Assembly: GCF_000002995.4 (NCBI RefSeq)
Contig: NW_025062477.1
Location: 3,754,649 to 3,818,648, forward strand
Length of the DNA stretch: 64,000 nt
Direction of reading: 5' to 3'
Source of the DNA: Brugia malayi
Lineage: Eukaryota > Nematoda > Chromadorea > Rhabditida > Onchocercidae
The translations under genes and the position numbers were made by a program. This document shows positions 39,244 through 51,950 of the stretch, in pieces (positions within the stretch are counted from its first letter, which is position 1; each line of letters begins with the position of its first letter). The notes under the pieces were generated by a model, which was not told where the DNA came from, did not search any database, and saw only the letters and a list, made by a program, of their open reading frames with translations.

Positions 39244-40114
39244 TTAGCCAGTAATACCTTGCAAATACGATGGCATCTTAATTTTCATGAATAACCGCGT
39301 AGCTAAGAAACCAATGAGAACACAAGCGAAACCCAGTCCCAACATCATTATCCGATCTAACTTTGGCGTCAGTGGATTATTGCATTTATCCAATATGATA
39401 AAACCAAGTCCTGAAAGAACTAGTGATAACGGATGAGAAAACGAATATTTTGAAATGTTTGAAATACAGTTGACAAAATCCTTCACTACTTTTACATGCT
39501 AAAATACAATTTGTTTCCAAGTTCTTAAAAATTCTTAAAATAGGCGAAGGTCATATCGTGTCAAAACTCAGTAAACAAAAAAAAAAAGTACCGCCTAAAG
39601 AAAACATGAAGCTTGCGGCCAAACCCTCCATAATATATTGTCCATTAACTCGATATTGCATTATAGCAACTGGTTTCGCATTACCTCTCTCATCAGTTGT
39701 TTGTCCTGCAGTGATAATAATTAAGAAGGGAGGATTACTAGAGGAATAAAATTAAGTGATCACAGAGTTATACAGTTACCGATGCTTGGAGGTTCATTGA
39801 TAATATCATAGATGACACCTCCAGTGACGAAGAAATAGGTTATCATAACTAATGCGAACACTTGCATCGGTGAAGGCATCTAAAAAAATGTAACAGATGT
39901 ATCTGAAATATTTCAAAACATTTGAGAATAGACTTATAATGCCATAAGACTAACTTATACCAATTTATTGTGAGGTGACAAAAGCAAAAGTAACATAACA
40001 GAAAAGATTCTAATAAAAAAGTATAGAATAAACCTTGAGCCATCGTGGAGGTGATATTTTAACATTCGGAGGATCAATGAATGTGAAGAGAAGAGTCTCT
40101 AGAACCGATTCCAT
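39244..40114 (-). CDS. OSTC: Oligosaccharyltransferase complex subunit OSTC (DC2), 4 exons, 153 aa
   Basis: Small ER membrane subunit of the STT3A-type oligosaccharyltransferase that links it to the translocon for cotranslational N-glycosylation. Exons in coding order: 40034-40114, 39780-39879, 39592-39705, 39244-39410; phases close. Opening [19 protein letters not shown], the block [20 protein letters not shown], then [19 protein letters not shown] and KMPSYLQG near the end follow human OSTC (149 aa) almost residue for residue over three membrane helices. The start is fixed by the conserved N-terminus and by a TTCAG acceptor 6 nt upstream. Confidence 0.97.
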
Positions 40115-40123
40115 AGCTCTCTG
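40115..40123 (-). promoter_or_regulatory. Candidate spliced-leader acceptor of OSTC
   Basis: ATTGTTCAG on the minus strand, cut 6 nt before the ATG (AGAGCT then ATG). Confidence 0.5.
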
Positions 40124-41539
40124 AACAATCTATAATTCATTAGAATACACAAATCACGCACTGCTTCCTAATCATTGTAAATTTAATTTTCCAACTATAA
40201 ATATTTCGTCGATTCAACAAATACATATGGTTATATCATATGTCTTTGGACATACATACTATTATTCACTTTTGCTTATATTTTTGAAAATAAATGAAAC
40301 TGTATACCACATAATTAGTTATTTACTAAAACATCCTATTTCAATTGTCTATATTGTAAAGTTAGTACTATTACGAATGCAATTTTCCATCACTTTTTAC
40401 AAATACCAATGACGAAGAAATTAAATAAACCATTTAATCATATCTGTAGCAAAAAAAAAAAAAAAAATCTTACTTTTTTTCAGTAACTACTATTTGATTC
40501 AAACGGAAGAAATGTTTGTCTATTAATCATTACAAAAGAAAATATAAAATAGAATTGCTAATATGCATAACCAATAAGTAACTAATAATTTATATAACAA
40601 GAATGATTATTTAAGATGAAGATGAATATGATAGTAGCATTTACTAGCAATAAACTTCTTTTTTTTTTCCTAAACATCTTCATATTTTTGTTTATGCATA
40701 TAAAATATGCTTCTGAAAAGCATTAAAAATTACAAAACTACGAGAAAAACATGTAATGTTTATAAATATTATTCAATAAAACAAATTTATTTCATAGCAT
40801 ATTTCAAATTAAGCATGCAATGATAAAATATATAAAAAATTTCTAGGGAATTACAAATTTCTGAATATTATTTGAATCTCCTTGAACAAAGGTACAAACA
40901 AATTCACAAATGTAAGAAATGTAGCAAAGAAAGAAATTGTAAGAAGCATGCAAATACATTTTAATACAAAAGTTTAACATATATCAAGAGAAAACAACAT
41001 AACTACTCTACAATATATCATATTATTGTTCATATTTGTGTTTCATTTATGCACAAAAAGTAGGATATTATGATAAAAAAACATTAAACTATTATTACTA
41101 ATGATTGAATTCAATCCAATTTAGGAGTAAGTATCATTAATCATCAATTGTTCACAGACAACCATCAATGCAATCATTATATGATGAGTTCTTATTCAAA
41201 AAGAAAAAAATTGTCCTAATTGATTCAAATGATATTTTTTTTATGAAATTAATGCTAAGTTAATTCTCCAAAGTCATGAAATTATCTACAGTTTAAGTTA
41301 ATAGCTAAAAGTATAAAGACATTTTTTCATTCTCAGAAGAAAAATATTTCAAGAATGCAGCAACTATCTTTCCAAGTTGTATATGGATACGTAAATAAAA
41401 TTCACTTACGAATTTTTGAGATTAAACATACGGAGGTAGCTACAAAGACATTAAAAGCAAGATAACACAGATACACTAAACATGTTTCCTTTTACAAAAA
41501 TCAAAGCTGCGAATTGAACCCTACTAAGTTTTTTTTAAT
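40124..41539. other. Intergenic region between OSTC and rpia-1
   Basis: 1.4 kb of AT-rich sequence with an A run near 40450 and no open frame that shows splice context or similarity I recognise. Confidence 0.5.
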
Positions 41540-42775
41540 TTAATGAAGCGAAGATTTTTGATTTAGGGAGAAATGAAGAGAAGGATCTGGTCTTAGCCTT
41601 TCCGTAACATTCCCATCTGCAGTAGCAAAATAAGCCTTCTCAGCAACACCTATAAAAAGACCCGTTTCGACAACACCCGGTAATGATTTCAGACGTGTAT
41701 GCAAAGCTGATAAATCTTCCGTTGTCACATATTTATTTTTCGGAAAATTCCAATCCAAAATAAAATTGTTGTTGTCTGTAATAAATGGATCCAACTTTTC
41801 TTTACTGTTCGTCCTCAACTCAACCTCACCACCTTCCTGACGTTTTATCCAATTTAAAACTGGCGCATATCTGTAAAACGAAACATCAATGTTACTGATT
41901 TCTGACACAGTGAAATATAATAATACCTATTACAATATGTATTACGATGACTTAGTAGCGTAACAGATATTTCTAAAAACAACAAACAAGCCAAAAAGAC
42001 ATCTTTTGCCTACCACATCTTTGTCTAAACCATTTTCAGTTGAATCAGTAAACGGAATAATATGCTAACTTGTTATCACCAGTTTCATAAATGATGTATC
42101 CAGGCAAATTGTACTAAATCATAAGAAATAATGATGAAAAATAAACGGACAGACGTGGATAAATGTACTGTAATAGTGAAGAGCTTACCCAAATGGAACA
42201 ACTTCGATTGGAATGGGAAAATTCCTATCGCCCAGTTTTTCTGATTGCTTACTGGCATCAGCAATGATATAAAACTTTTTGGCACATGTCTGCACGATTT
42301 TTTCTTGAGTTAAGCAACCACCACCACCTGAACATTCGTATATTACTTCTGCATGATAACTCTTCTAAATTTATACATATAATGCAGTTTACGTTAGAAT
42401 AGTATTGCAAACAGCATGCAATAGAACAGCCGTAGTATTGTGTAGAGAACGAAATGACTTACTACCTTTTATACAATTCAGGTTGATGTCTACTTCGTCA
42501 GCTCCATCAATACATAAATCTAAATCGAGAATCTTCTCCAAATCAATAACTTGTAAACCATAATCGATTAACCACTGGCGAGTTGAGAATGAAGAAGGTA
42601 CGCAGATAATATCCTTCACCGTACCATCATTAACTTTTTCAGCCAAAAATTCAACTAAAAATTTAGCCGTGGTACCACTGCCAACACCAATTCGACAACC
42701 ACTTTTTACATGCTGTTCACCAGCTGCAAACGCTGCTGCTCGTTTGGCCAAATCCAGAGTTGAATGCGTTTTCAT
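41540..42775 (-). CDS. rpia-1: Ribose-5-phosphate isomerase A, 3 exons, 259 aa
   Basis: Interconverts ribose 5-phosphate and ribulose 5-phosphate in the non-oxidative pentose phosphate pathway, cytosolic. Exons in coding order: 42466-42775, 42189-42327, 41540-41870; phases close. Visible RpiA motifs: phosphate-binding GVGSGTTA, catalytic-site CIDGADEVD, and the KGGGG loop split by the first intron, followed by CLTQEKIV. The end of the catalytic domain shows [14 protein letters not shown]. Length fits animal enzymes without a long N-terminal extension. I take ATG at 42773-42775 ([11 protein letters not shown]) because the frame upstream has only a TTG and an AG acceptor lies 6 nt before it. 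Confidence 0.97.
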
Positions 42776-42784
42776 TGCATCCTG
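42776..42784 (-). promoter_or_regulatory. Candidate spliced-leader acceptor of rpia-1
   Basis: GAAGTTACAG on the minus strand, cut before GATGCA then ATG. Confidence 0.5.
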
Positions 42785-45097
42785 TAACTTCAATTATTTC
42801 AATATTATGCTCAAACTTTTCTGATTAGTATCATTGAAATAAATTGAAGAGAAAGTTTTGCATTGAATAGATTCCATTTATCGAAAGGGAAAAGAATATC
42901 ATATTTTGGATTGGACGAAAAATTCTGCAATACTAAGCATATACTAAAAATTTTCATTTTAATTTTGTCTCGTAGAGACACCACCATTTCATCTAACAAT
43001 AACTCTTTTTTTGAGCAATTCATTCTGTTCCACTTTCATTTTTGGGAGCAAACAAATTGAAAATACCGGATTTGCATTGTCTATAGCTACCGAAATTTTC
43101 GGTTATATCATTAAAGGATGGAACGACAATTTTAACATAGTGATGGCCATTACTGATGTATCATTGAACAATATTCTTCTAAGTTGTAAAGTAAGAAAAC
43201 TCGATTCCCTGTTCATTTTTTGATAAATATCATCACCATCATGATCGAAATTTTGCAATCATTCGGCACAGCGAACTAAGGATGCATAATAATACTCAAC
43301 AAAAAATATTTGACGATTTCTTATGTCAATATTTTTTTTCTCTTTTTTTTTTTTTTTTGTTTTCAAAACATTCCTATAAGCATTTGCTTGAAGAGGAGCA
43401 AACAAAAAATGAAATTAAAGAACAAACCGTGTTAGAAAAAGATGCCATCACAGGTTTGTGGAAAAATAAGTAGTAATGAATGAAAATAATTTAGAGTAGA
43501 GAGGGAAGCGCAAATGCTGCGAGCATCAGCACATAGTTCAAAAAGCAAAGGAGCTGCAGCACCCAGCATTGCTAGCAGTTGACAATTAGACGTGATAGAT
43601 GACAAGCAAAGATCCCACACGCAGTGAAGAGTATAAAAATGACATTTTTCATACTTATCTTTGGCATTCCTTAACAAATTTAGTCAAAGTTTTAATTCAT
43701 TACTTTCAATAATTATTAAACCGAATTTCTACTACATTTTAATTGAATCTAACATTGTAATGCCTAAAAGTTTGAGAATAGTGCCTTAAAAATTGTCATT
43801 TCAATGCTTCTTCAATAAAGCATCCCGAATCTTTCAATCTAATGTTAAAGATTATCCATTTTCTCACTCTGATTAACTCCTATTCCAATATAAGTAATTA
43901 ATTTTTGTACTTAATTGTATTTGGTCATTACTTACATAAATTACACTAACTCTAAAGAGAATGAGATGAAAGATATATGTTTATATAAATGCATACAGAT
44001 ATTTTCTGTTAAAGAAATAAGAAAGAGAGCAAACTGCTGCCGGAATATAATGTCAAAAATGCAATACAGCCGTGGTTATATTATCAGAAGGTTGTGCAAT
44101 TTTACAGATAATTAGATTGTTATCAATACAGATATATATTACTAACCTACTAACGCTTGCCGATAATTTATTGCATATGTTTTCCTGCTTAGGGAAATAC
44201 GACAACCAAGCAACCCATCGCATGCTTTTGAGCTATTTCGAACCATTCACAATAGTTTCCAGAAGCAATGACTGTCTCACCATCATTCTCAAGTTACTAT
44301 AATTATTAATTAGATGAGCATTTCACAATGGATGGTTGTAAAAAGGATGTGAACTGATGTTTTTTTTAAGAAAAAAATATTCTTGTTTCAGTTTATTTTG
44401 CATTAGATGCATTCTGAAACATCCAATAACAAATGTAAGAAAAATTGTTTCCCAACTGCACTGAGAATGCATGTATACAAATGAACGAACATTCTATGTT
44501 ACTCTTCTATCTAACATTTGTTTCCGGTAAAAAATCATAAAATTTAACAATCAGAGAATTGACCAAAAAAAACCCCTCCAAACTCGAAATTAGATCGCAT
44601 GAGCATTGGTTTGGCAATTTGTTTACTGTCAAGCACATTTTCTCTTTAGCTCTTTCTGTCTCTGACCCTCTCTCTCTTTCTTCCTTTCTCTCTCCCTCTC
44701 TCTATATATACATTCTTGTTGCACAATTGATTATAATTATTGTAAATATCAGTACATAAACAAAGTACAGAAATGTGCTAAAAACATATGCAGCACTGCT
44801 AACATTTGCAGTGTCGAAGTGAATAATGAACCTAATGTAGTTAATTGAAGAAAAAAACAAACAAATGAAAGCCTAGTAAAAAAAATAAATAAATAAAAGC
44901 CTAATACAAGTTTACGATTTCAGAATGCCTATAATACCCTTTTCTTCAAATATATCAGCATCAATTATCATGCAAAGCAATAAATGAGCTATACAGTTGC
45001 AGAGCATATTATTGTACAATAATCTACAAAAGGAACAAATGATAAGTTTTTCAAATTCTCTGTAATATGATACTACTACTAATAATCGTATAGATTA
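42785..45097. other. Intergenic region with possible plus-strand exon remnants
   Basis: 2.3 kb between rpia-1 and APC7. Two plus-strand segments are the only ones that look coding: about 43020-43196, ending at a good donor GTAAGA, and 43382-43473, following a long T run and ending in TAG (coiled-coil-like LLEEEQTKNEIKEQ). I cannot link them to a start or a family. The rest holds a CT-rich patch near 44650-44705 and nothing else I recognise. Confidence 0.35.
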
Positions 45098-48000
45098 TTA
45101 AATGTTTCGTTCAGTAACTAGTGTCTGATCACTGTGACATACTTGACCAGTTCGACGTCGTGGTGCTCCAGGACAAGATACAGATGTTAAACATTCTGGA
45201 GTGTTTATTCCAGGCATTCCTTCTAATGCATCCATTGCTTGAGCTGCACTTGCATCACCATCAACCGCTAACCTGAAATGAATTGTTAATAAAATACAGT
45301 AGTAACTATTACCTACGCTTTAAAATATCGCATCATCATATAAAATGCAAGCATTTATCTATTTAGTTTAGTACTATTTCTATACTAAAAAATATACAAG
45401 ATGATTCCATAATGGTTTCTGATGAAATACAAAATGATCAAATACACGTACAAGTATATCATATACAGCAATACGTGAAAGTAATATAAACAAAAAATTT
45501 TTTGTGCAGAGAAATCTGCATATGCATTGGGAAAAACGTACATACGAAAAGAATGAAAAATGGAATCCATTTATCAAAGTCTTATATATAAAATTATAAT
45601 CTAACAGAAAAACAAAAATACTTCAATATGACAAAGGAAAGAATGAAAATGACGAGATGTAATTATAAAAACTATACAACATGTAACAACATAGCTTTCC
45701 AACCTGTATTGGTGGCATGCATCAACTGGACGATTCGTTTTGGTCAGGAAATCACCAAGTAAACGATGAAGTCGGCTATTCACTGTCGTCTGAAATCGGA
45801 ATGAATAATTTAATGAATTATGACGAACATCTTTTCGAGATTTCAGCAAATATAAACAGAACAGCAAAAGAATAATCTCTTCATTAATGAGTAAATAAGT
45901 AGTTGTATGCATATTTCACTCCTAACGATACAGTCAACCAGAAAAAAAAAAGACATTTAATAACAGCATTTTACCTCAGTTTGCTTCTTCAGTAATGCAA
46001 TTGCTTTCTCATAACTTTGTGTTTTGTCGTAAAGGGCCACAAGGAGAAATACAGCATCTAATAAATGAGGAGATATCGCTATTGCCTAAAAATTGAATCT
46101 TTCATAGTTATACTGATCGATTACGCTATACGCAGAATTTTATAAGATACTAGTAAAGATACAAAAAAAGTTTATATGCGAAGATTCCTGCATAACCTTT
46201 CTATCATTTGGTCGAAAGCTTATTTATCTTCGATAATCTTTCCAATTTCATGGAAATAAATGAGGACTTCAGGTATTATACTCCTATAGTAGAACTTATA
46301 AATTCTGGGTTCAAAATGAGTAACAAATACAATATCGTAATGACAGCTACTAATTTATTACTCAGGCACGTTCCTGTATACATACTAGAGTAAATGTAAA
46401 GATTGTAAAAAAAGTTTTAAAAAAACCATAGCATTTGAATCAAATAATCCCAACCTTTTCCAGAAGTTTCTGCGCATCCTTCACTGTGGATTCATCCTTA
46501 GCAGCTAAAGTAGCACAAAGATATAATGCCCGAGCATTATCTTGACCAAGAATGTGTCGACATGTACAAGCAACAATTCGAGCCTAAATCATTCAAAATT
46601 GCCATATTTTCTCTTTTGAATTTGGGAATGACGACGTAGTGACCAATGATCAAAAAGTTTATGCATAATGGTTTCTTTCAAAAAAAAAGAAAACTTAAAA
46701 TTTAAAAACTGCAAATAAAAAAAAAAAAAAGAGAAGATTCACGTCCAAACTACCAAACCAATGTTTCGACTCGCCATACTTCTAAATAAATTGCTCATTC
46801 AAGAATAAATGCTTCGAAAAACTATATAATCAAAGAAAATGAATGGTATTTCGAATTAAACAAATAATTAATCAAAATAAGAACCTCTTGAGTTTTTTCC
46901 TGAAGAAGAAATGCATGAACGAGCGCTTCATAGAGAGTATAGTTAGCAGGATGGATAACGAGAGCATCACGCAATTCTGCTATAGCTTCGTCGAATTTCT
47001 TCTTATCGATTAAAATAAGAGATTTCAATAAAATTGCCATTGGATGTACATGCCAATCCGCCAATTTACAAGCCTGAATTGTTTGAAATATAGATCAAGT
47101 TCACTACAGAACAGAGATAGTACCTTTTTATATTACTATCCAAAAGTAAAACTGTACCTTCTCTGTGAAATACAGTGCTTTGTCGTATCTTTTTTGGCAC
47201 TTAGCAAGAAAAGCATATGCCACCCAAGCTTCAGGAGTTTCTTGTGCGTCCATCAAAGTAGCTGCAAGATTTTCCAAATCTTTATAGTTTTGCTCCTGAA
47301 ATTTTTTTTTGTCTACTACGACATTTTACCTAGATAATATATATATATATATATATATATTTGACTCCATCTGCTGTGCTTTCAATTCATATATGTAAAA
47401 TACTTTAAGAAAAGAAAGTTTGACGCAAAAATTTAATATGATAATAAACGTAATGGATATTACACTACTTTGTTTGTCTCATTGTCTGCACGATAATGGA
47501 TTCATTAACTTGAGCTTGAATATAAATTATATGATTTTGTAGATGGAATCAGGAGACGTTTGATAGAATCAAACCTGTGCCAAAATAAATGCCAAAATGT
47601 CCATTGAGTAAGAGGTATTAGGATCTAAATGATGTGCTCGTCGTAGATATACAGCTGCCTTCTGATTTTCTCCCACAGTATAGTGTAACCGTCCTAATTC
47701 AATCAATATCCTGAAATTGAATAATTTACTGTTGCTAATCCATATTTTGAATCTTTATTTCAAGAAAAAAATAATGATCAATTACAGAATCTTTTTATGA
47801 AGAATTTTCACGTATTTGGAAATGATCAAATATTGTCACAAGGATCAAATATTATCACACCGCCCTTCGAGCAACAAATAAAAAGAAAAAACTCATAGAG
47901 AGTGCTTATATCACACTGCGTAAGAATTAAGATTTGCATCAATGAAGGAAATAAATTCACTTTAAATTTCCAGGAGGTACAGCAGAGAGATGAGAAATTG

Positions 48001-49237
48001 CATCATAATGCTTCTGTTCAGCAACAGCTTCTTGTGCCTTAAGCCAAGCCTGAACCGTACGGTTACGATGAGATGTGCAAACTCCTTCCTTCAGTCCATA
48101 TCGTACGATGCATGATAAGGAATCGATAGCTTCTGGACATAATTCAACTACTTTTCTGCAAATTTATTTTAGTATATTTTTGCTGTTCCATTTCTAATAA
48201 TTGCTAAACAATTCGAAATTTATTGAGATTTCATTCTTTTTGTGACACTTCGCGCAACGACAAATCGAAAATGCTCACTTATGGTACAACATTGCATTTC
48301 CCACCGTCTTGACCTTATCACGATTAGTATAATCATTCGAAGGTACGTGATGTAGACGGGCCAATGCTGATATAACCTAAAACCAGACAGAATATAGATA
48401 GTACTTTCACATTTTATTGTTCACAACTCATCCATTAACCTAACACAACAGAAATCACATTTTTTATTAAATAATATAACTACATTTCAGTTAACTCATT
48501 TTTTCCGCATCTAATAACTAATAAAAAGTTTCGTAAAAATTTTTTTTGGAAAATTTTTTTTTTTGAATATTTTGGAAAGGTTCCTTCTTATATTTTTATG
48601 ACATTTCATTTCTCAACATTCAGTAATAAATAAACAGCAACGCAAATACAAATACTCATATCACTGAATACTCGAAAATTTTTCTGGGAAAAGATGAAAA
48701 ACAAACTTTTGGAGTCATTTCCTCCTCGGCAATGCTACCCAAGACGCCCATTGCTTCCTCTCTTTTACGCTGTTTTAGCAAACAGCGATGAAGTCGGTAC
48801 TTTAATTCAGCTTCAGAAAATTTCTGAAAAGCAGTTCAATCCAGATAAATGTTGCAAATTGGATTCCAAAATCTATCCCAATAATTTCAAAATAGTTTAT
48901 TCTTTTCCAAGTAAGTCACTAAACATACCAAATCTTTGTTCACTGGTTTTGACAATGCCTTTGTCAACGTAATTGCACGGTAAAAAGTCTGAAATCAGAA
49001 TTGTTCATCATCCTTCTTTATTTTAGAAGATCATAGAATTAAATGAAGCGAACATACCTCTTGGCTTTTGATAAAACTATCATGCTGATAATAGGATTCG
49101 GCTACCATTGAGACCACAGTTGCAGCTTGAATGTTACTTAAAGCTTGCTCAGCATATGATAGTTCATAGAGCGTGATGACATCATCATAAAGTTCGAGAC
49201 CAAATAGCTTACTAATATCCTCATAGAAGGAATGCAT
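45098..49237 (-). CDS. APC7: Anaphase-promoting complex subunit 7 (TPR protein), 12 exons, 537 aa
   Basis: TPR scaffold subunit of the APC/C ubiquitin ligase arm that helps hold CDC20/CDH1; nuclear. Exons in coding order: 49058-49237, 48929-48988, 48707-48823, 48279-48376, 47961-48155, 47575-47710, 47158-47295, 46885-47073, 46455-46583, 45975-46085, 45704-45789, 45098-45272; phases close. Diagnostic matches to vertebrate APC7: ELKYRLHRCLLKQRKREEA near residue 85 (human EVKYKMAECYTMLKQDKDA) and LHRLLGDFLTKTNRPVDA near the end (human LHRILGDFLVAVNEYQEA). TPR pairs recur in the middle (NQKAAVYLRRAHHLDP, KKFDEAIAELRDAL). The tail lacks the acidic stretch of human APC7 (about 600 aa). The start is supported by an acceptor 13 nt upstream. 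Other TPR APC/C subunits (APC3, 6, 8) fit worse. Confidence 0.9.
47337..47360. repeat. TA microsatellite in an APC7 intron
   Basis: TA dinucleotide array of about 12 units upstream of exon 47158-47295 in coding direction. Confidence 0.95.
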
Positions 49238-49253
49238 TGTTTAATCTTAGCTG
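49238..49253 (-). promoter_or_regulatory. Candidate spliced-leader acceptor of APC7
   Basis: TCGTTTCAG on the minus strand, 13 nt before the ATG; close to the nematode TTTCAG consensus. Confidence 0.6.
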
Positions 49254-50958
49254 AAACGACCAACACCCACACAATCTGCAATCAAATATGAATTCAAAAA
49301 AAATGTAAAGCGTCGAACATTTTTTAACCTTTCCAACAAAGAAAGCACTCCCACCTACACACATTAAATTGTAATATACCAACGGTAAAAATAATACGAA
49401 GCCAAAACTTGCTAGCTTATAAGCAAACTCGTAAGCATAATCACTCCAAAATGTGGAACTGAGTAATGATTATATGCAATAACAGTTCCTTCTGAGTATT
49501 AAAACGAAGGGACATGCAAACGTCGATGTCACACTTATAGTTATCAAAATTGATGGATCCGTCCTATGTCGTTGTATTGTCCTCAGTCTCTCCTCACATT
49601 TCAAATATGATAACTTTTAGTTCAAATAATACCCCAGCTCACGATTCACTAAGCCTGAATGTAATTTATGAAAAGTAATGAAAAATATTGGTATCTCTTG
49701 CAATCATACCTACTCATTCTACTCTAGCAAAAGCAGTGGTCATAACCATTAGGTACTAATTACTCAGAATAGATAATCAAACAAATTTTTATTCCATCAA
49801 TTGATAAATATGAAAATATCTACAACAAAATATGGTGAGCAAGAGATCCAGGAATAACAGATATGCATATTTCAGTTAGCAAATCTAGAAATTTCAAGCG
49901 GTGAGATATGAGAAAAAGTACGATTAAGATTTTAATTTAGTAATATATCAGAAAGTAATATATCAAAAAAGGAACAAGCGAAGAGTCACATAAGTCATAT
50001 TCATTCTTAGTGCATCCATTGTTAATTCTGGAATGTTTGCTTTCACACTGGCAAATTCCATCAACTGAACAAAACATTTACGTTAAGTATTTTGTACTGG
50101 ATTGTTTATGCATACAGGCAGAGCGTAGTCATAGCTGCATGCTACATTAGTAGCAAAGTATATAACTGATCTAAACAGTAGATGGTGCAGTAAAACAATT
50201 TTGAGTATAAAACAGACTAAATCACAAAAAAAAAAAAGCATAAAACAGACTAAATACACAGAAGATATTATAAACCTAAACTTACAGTTTTTTGAAAAAA
50301 ATACGCACAAGAAAAGTCAATTAACCTAGGAAGACAAACGACCTAACAGTTTTCAGGCCATGGAATTTGAAGGTACTTAATGGTAACGATACATAGGCAC
50401 ACAGACACATAATACAGTTAACATACAATCAGGAAACAGTGTAAGTAACGTAAGGAACTGCAGAGAAAGGTACAAATGCATATGAACTAACCCAGAAAAC
50501 ATGATGAATTCAAGCTGGAAAATAAGCTACACATTTGTGTTGAGATTGGAATTAATCGATGAGGAATAAACAGTATAAGAAACGTAGTGGAAATACTAGA
50601 TATAGATAATGCTTAATTTAGAAAAAGAATAATTAAAAAAACGCTGTTGTGCGCTCCTGACGGATAATATATACGAATAAATTTGGATTTTGAAACAAAA
50701 AAAAAAAAAAAAAAAAAAATGAAACTTAAAAGACTGAGATCAACAAAGTAGTTCGGTCAACAAAATATAAACCCATAGTTGTAATACATATTCTATTAAC
50801 TCATTTAATGCACAGAACATTAATGAAGAATAATATTAAACTTTAAATTACAAGAGTGGTGAAAATTACATCAGATCCTCTAAATCACCAGCAACACTTT
50901 TAGGTAAAAGAAACGACATATGACAAGAAAGAGAAAGTCCTTGATAAAAGAAACGACA
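49254..50958. other. Intergenic region between APC7 and PSF3
   Basis: 1.7 kb, AT-rich, with a 23-nt A run at about 50697-50719. No supported gene. Confidence 0.5.
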
Positions 50959-51941
50959 TCAATCTAAATGACTACCGTCTCTTTTACGACAAATGGCTTG
51001 CCTCGAATTGAACCAGCGACTGAACTGCATAGCACACCTGAGTGCTTCTCGATAAAGTTGCACTTCAGTTGAGTCAATTTTCTTTGGCTTTGCGCCTTGA
51101 TGCAACGCACAGTTTAAGATCCAACCACTACGCTGAAGAAATGAAAACAGTGCTGTTTCTGCCAGAAAGCGTCCATCTTCATCTGAAAACAAACTGATTA
51201 AGTAGCCCCAGATACCCAACTTTTCCTCTTAAATCGGCATCTTAATTTCTTACTACAGAAGGCAGAAACAAAAGATGGAGGAATTTTGCAACATTTGCAG
51301 GAATTATGAATATACAAATAGTTCTGCATTAATGAAATCCAACGCTTGCATAGAAGGCTTGAGTCATGCACGAGAAAACACCTGTCAATATCAAACAGGA
51401 AAAGTAACCTGGAATTAATCTGACAATATGTTTCGAAAGGATGAAGTAGAACTGATTCAAATGCATCACATCGACATGCTCTGGTGCTGCACGCAAAACT
51501 TGCATTTGTACTGGACTGAATTCGGTTGGAGGTACAACCTGTATATATTCATTATCATTGTATGCTGAATGTTTTCTCTTTATGTTCTCACAGATACCAC
51601 CGTTAAACAGCAAACATACCCTACAATTCGGCAAAGTCCTGATCATGAAAAGTGGCAAATCTGCTCGAAAGAAACCTCCTTCCATATCTGGGGCTCTTTG
51701 ACCAATTAAGTGGAAGATCTCTAAAACTGTGAATTACAAAAAAAAAAAAAAAAGTGATTGTGTATTGGAGGGTCTAGTTCTGCAAACCAGTGGCATTCCC
51801 ATCAAGAACTTTTAAAAACAATTCACCTCGAGGAAGAGGACTGGAGAATAAACATTTAAGACTTTGTTTGCACGCCAATATATCTCTTATATCGTAGTAG
51901 TTTTTATCAACATCCATAAGTGCTGATTGCGTTCTTTCCAT
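50959..51941 (-). CDS. psf-3: GINS complex subunit PSF3, 4 exons, 191 aa
   Basis: Subunit of the GINS tetramer (SLD5-PSF1-PSF2-PSF3) in the CMG replicative helicase; nuclear. Exons in coding order: 51827-51941, 51620-51726, 51409-51538, 50959-51182; phases close. The N-terminal B-domain YYDIRDILACKQSLKC...PLPRG parallels the human FLSLDDILMSHEKLPV...MPRLG. Next come ADLPLFMIRTL (human LELPLWLAKGL), a helix with LRAAPEHVDVMHLNQFYF, and a C-terminal helical part with FLAETALFSFLQRSGWIL. The 81-nt intron 51539-51619 is the shortest in this gene and easy to miss because it has no in-frame stop. Similar length to human PSF3 (216 aa). The identification rests on motif order; divergence is considerable. 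Confidence 0.82.
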
Positions 51942-51950
51942 TGTTTCCTA
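51942..51950 (-). promoter_or_regulatory. Candidate spliced-leader acceptor of psf-3
   Basis: ATTTATAG on the minus strand followed by GAAACA and the ATG. Confidence 0.5.

Noticed and set aside
42776..42793. Start of rpia-1 further upstream at a TTG codon
   Set aside because: Non-ATG, and it would include the acceptor AG itself; the conserved domain begins after the ATG at 42775.
46208..46393. Plus-strand frame inside an APC7 intron that resembles frames at 43011 and 52879 (pattern FNIVM.IT against YNIVMTAT and FEFITAIV)
   Set aside because: The similarity is short, not matched at DNA level, and likely chance among AT-rich frames.
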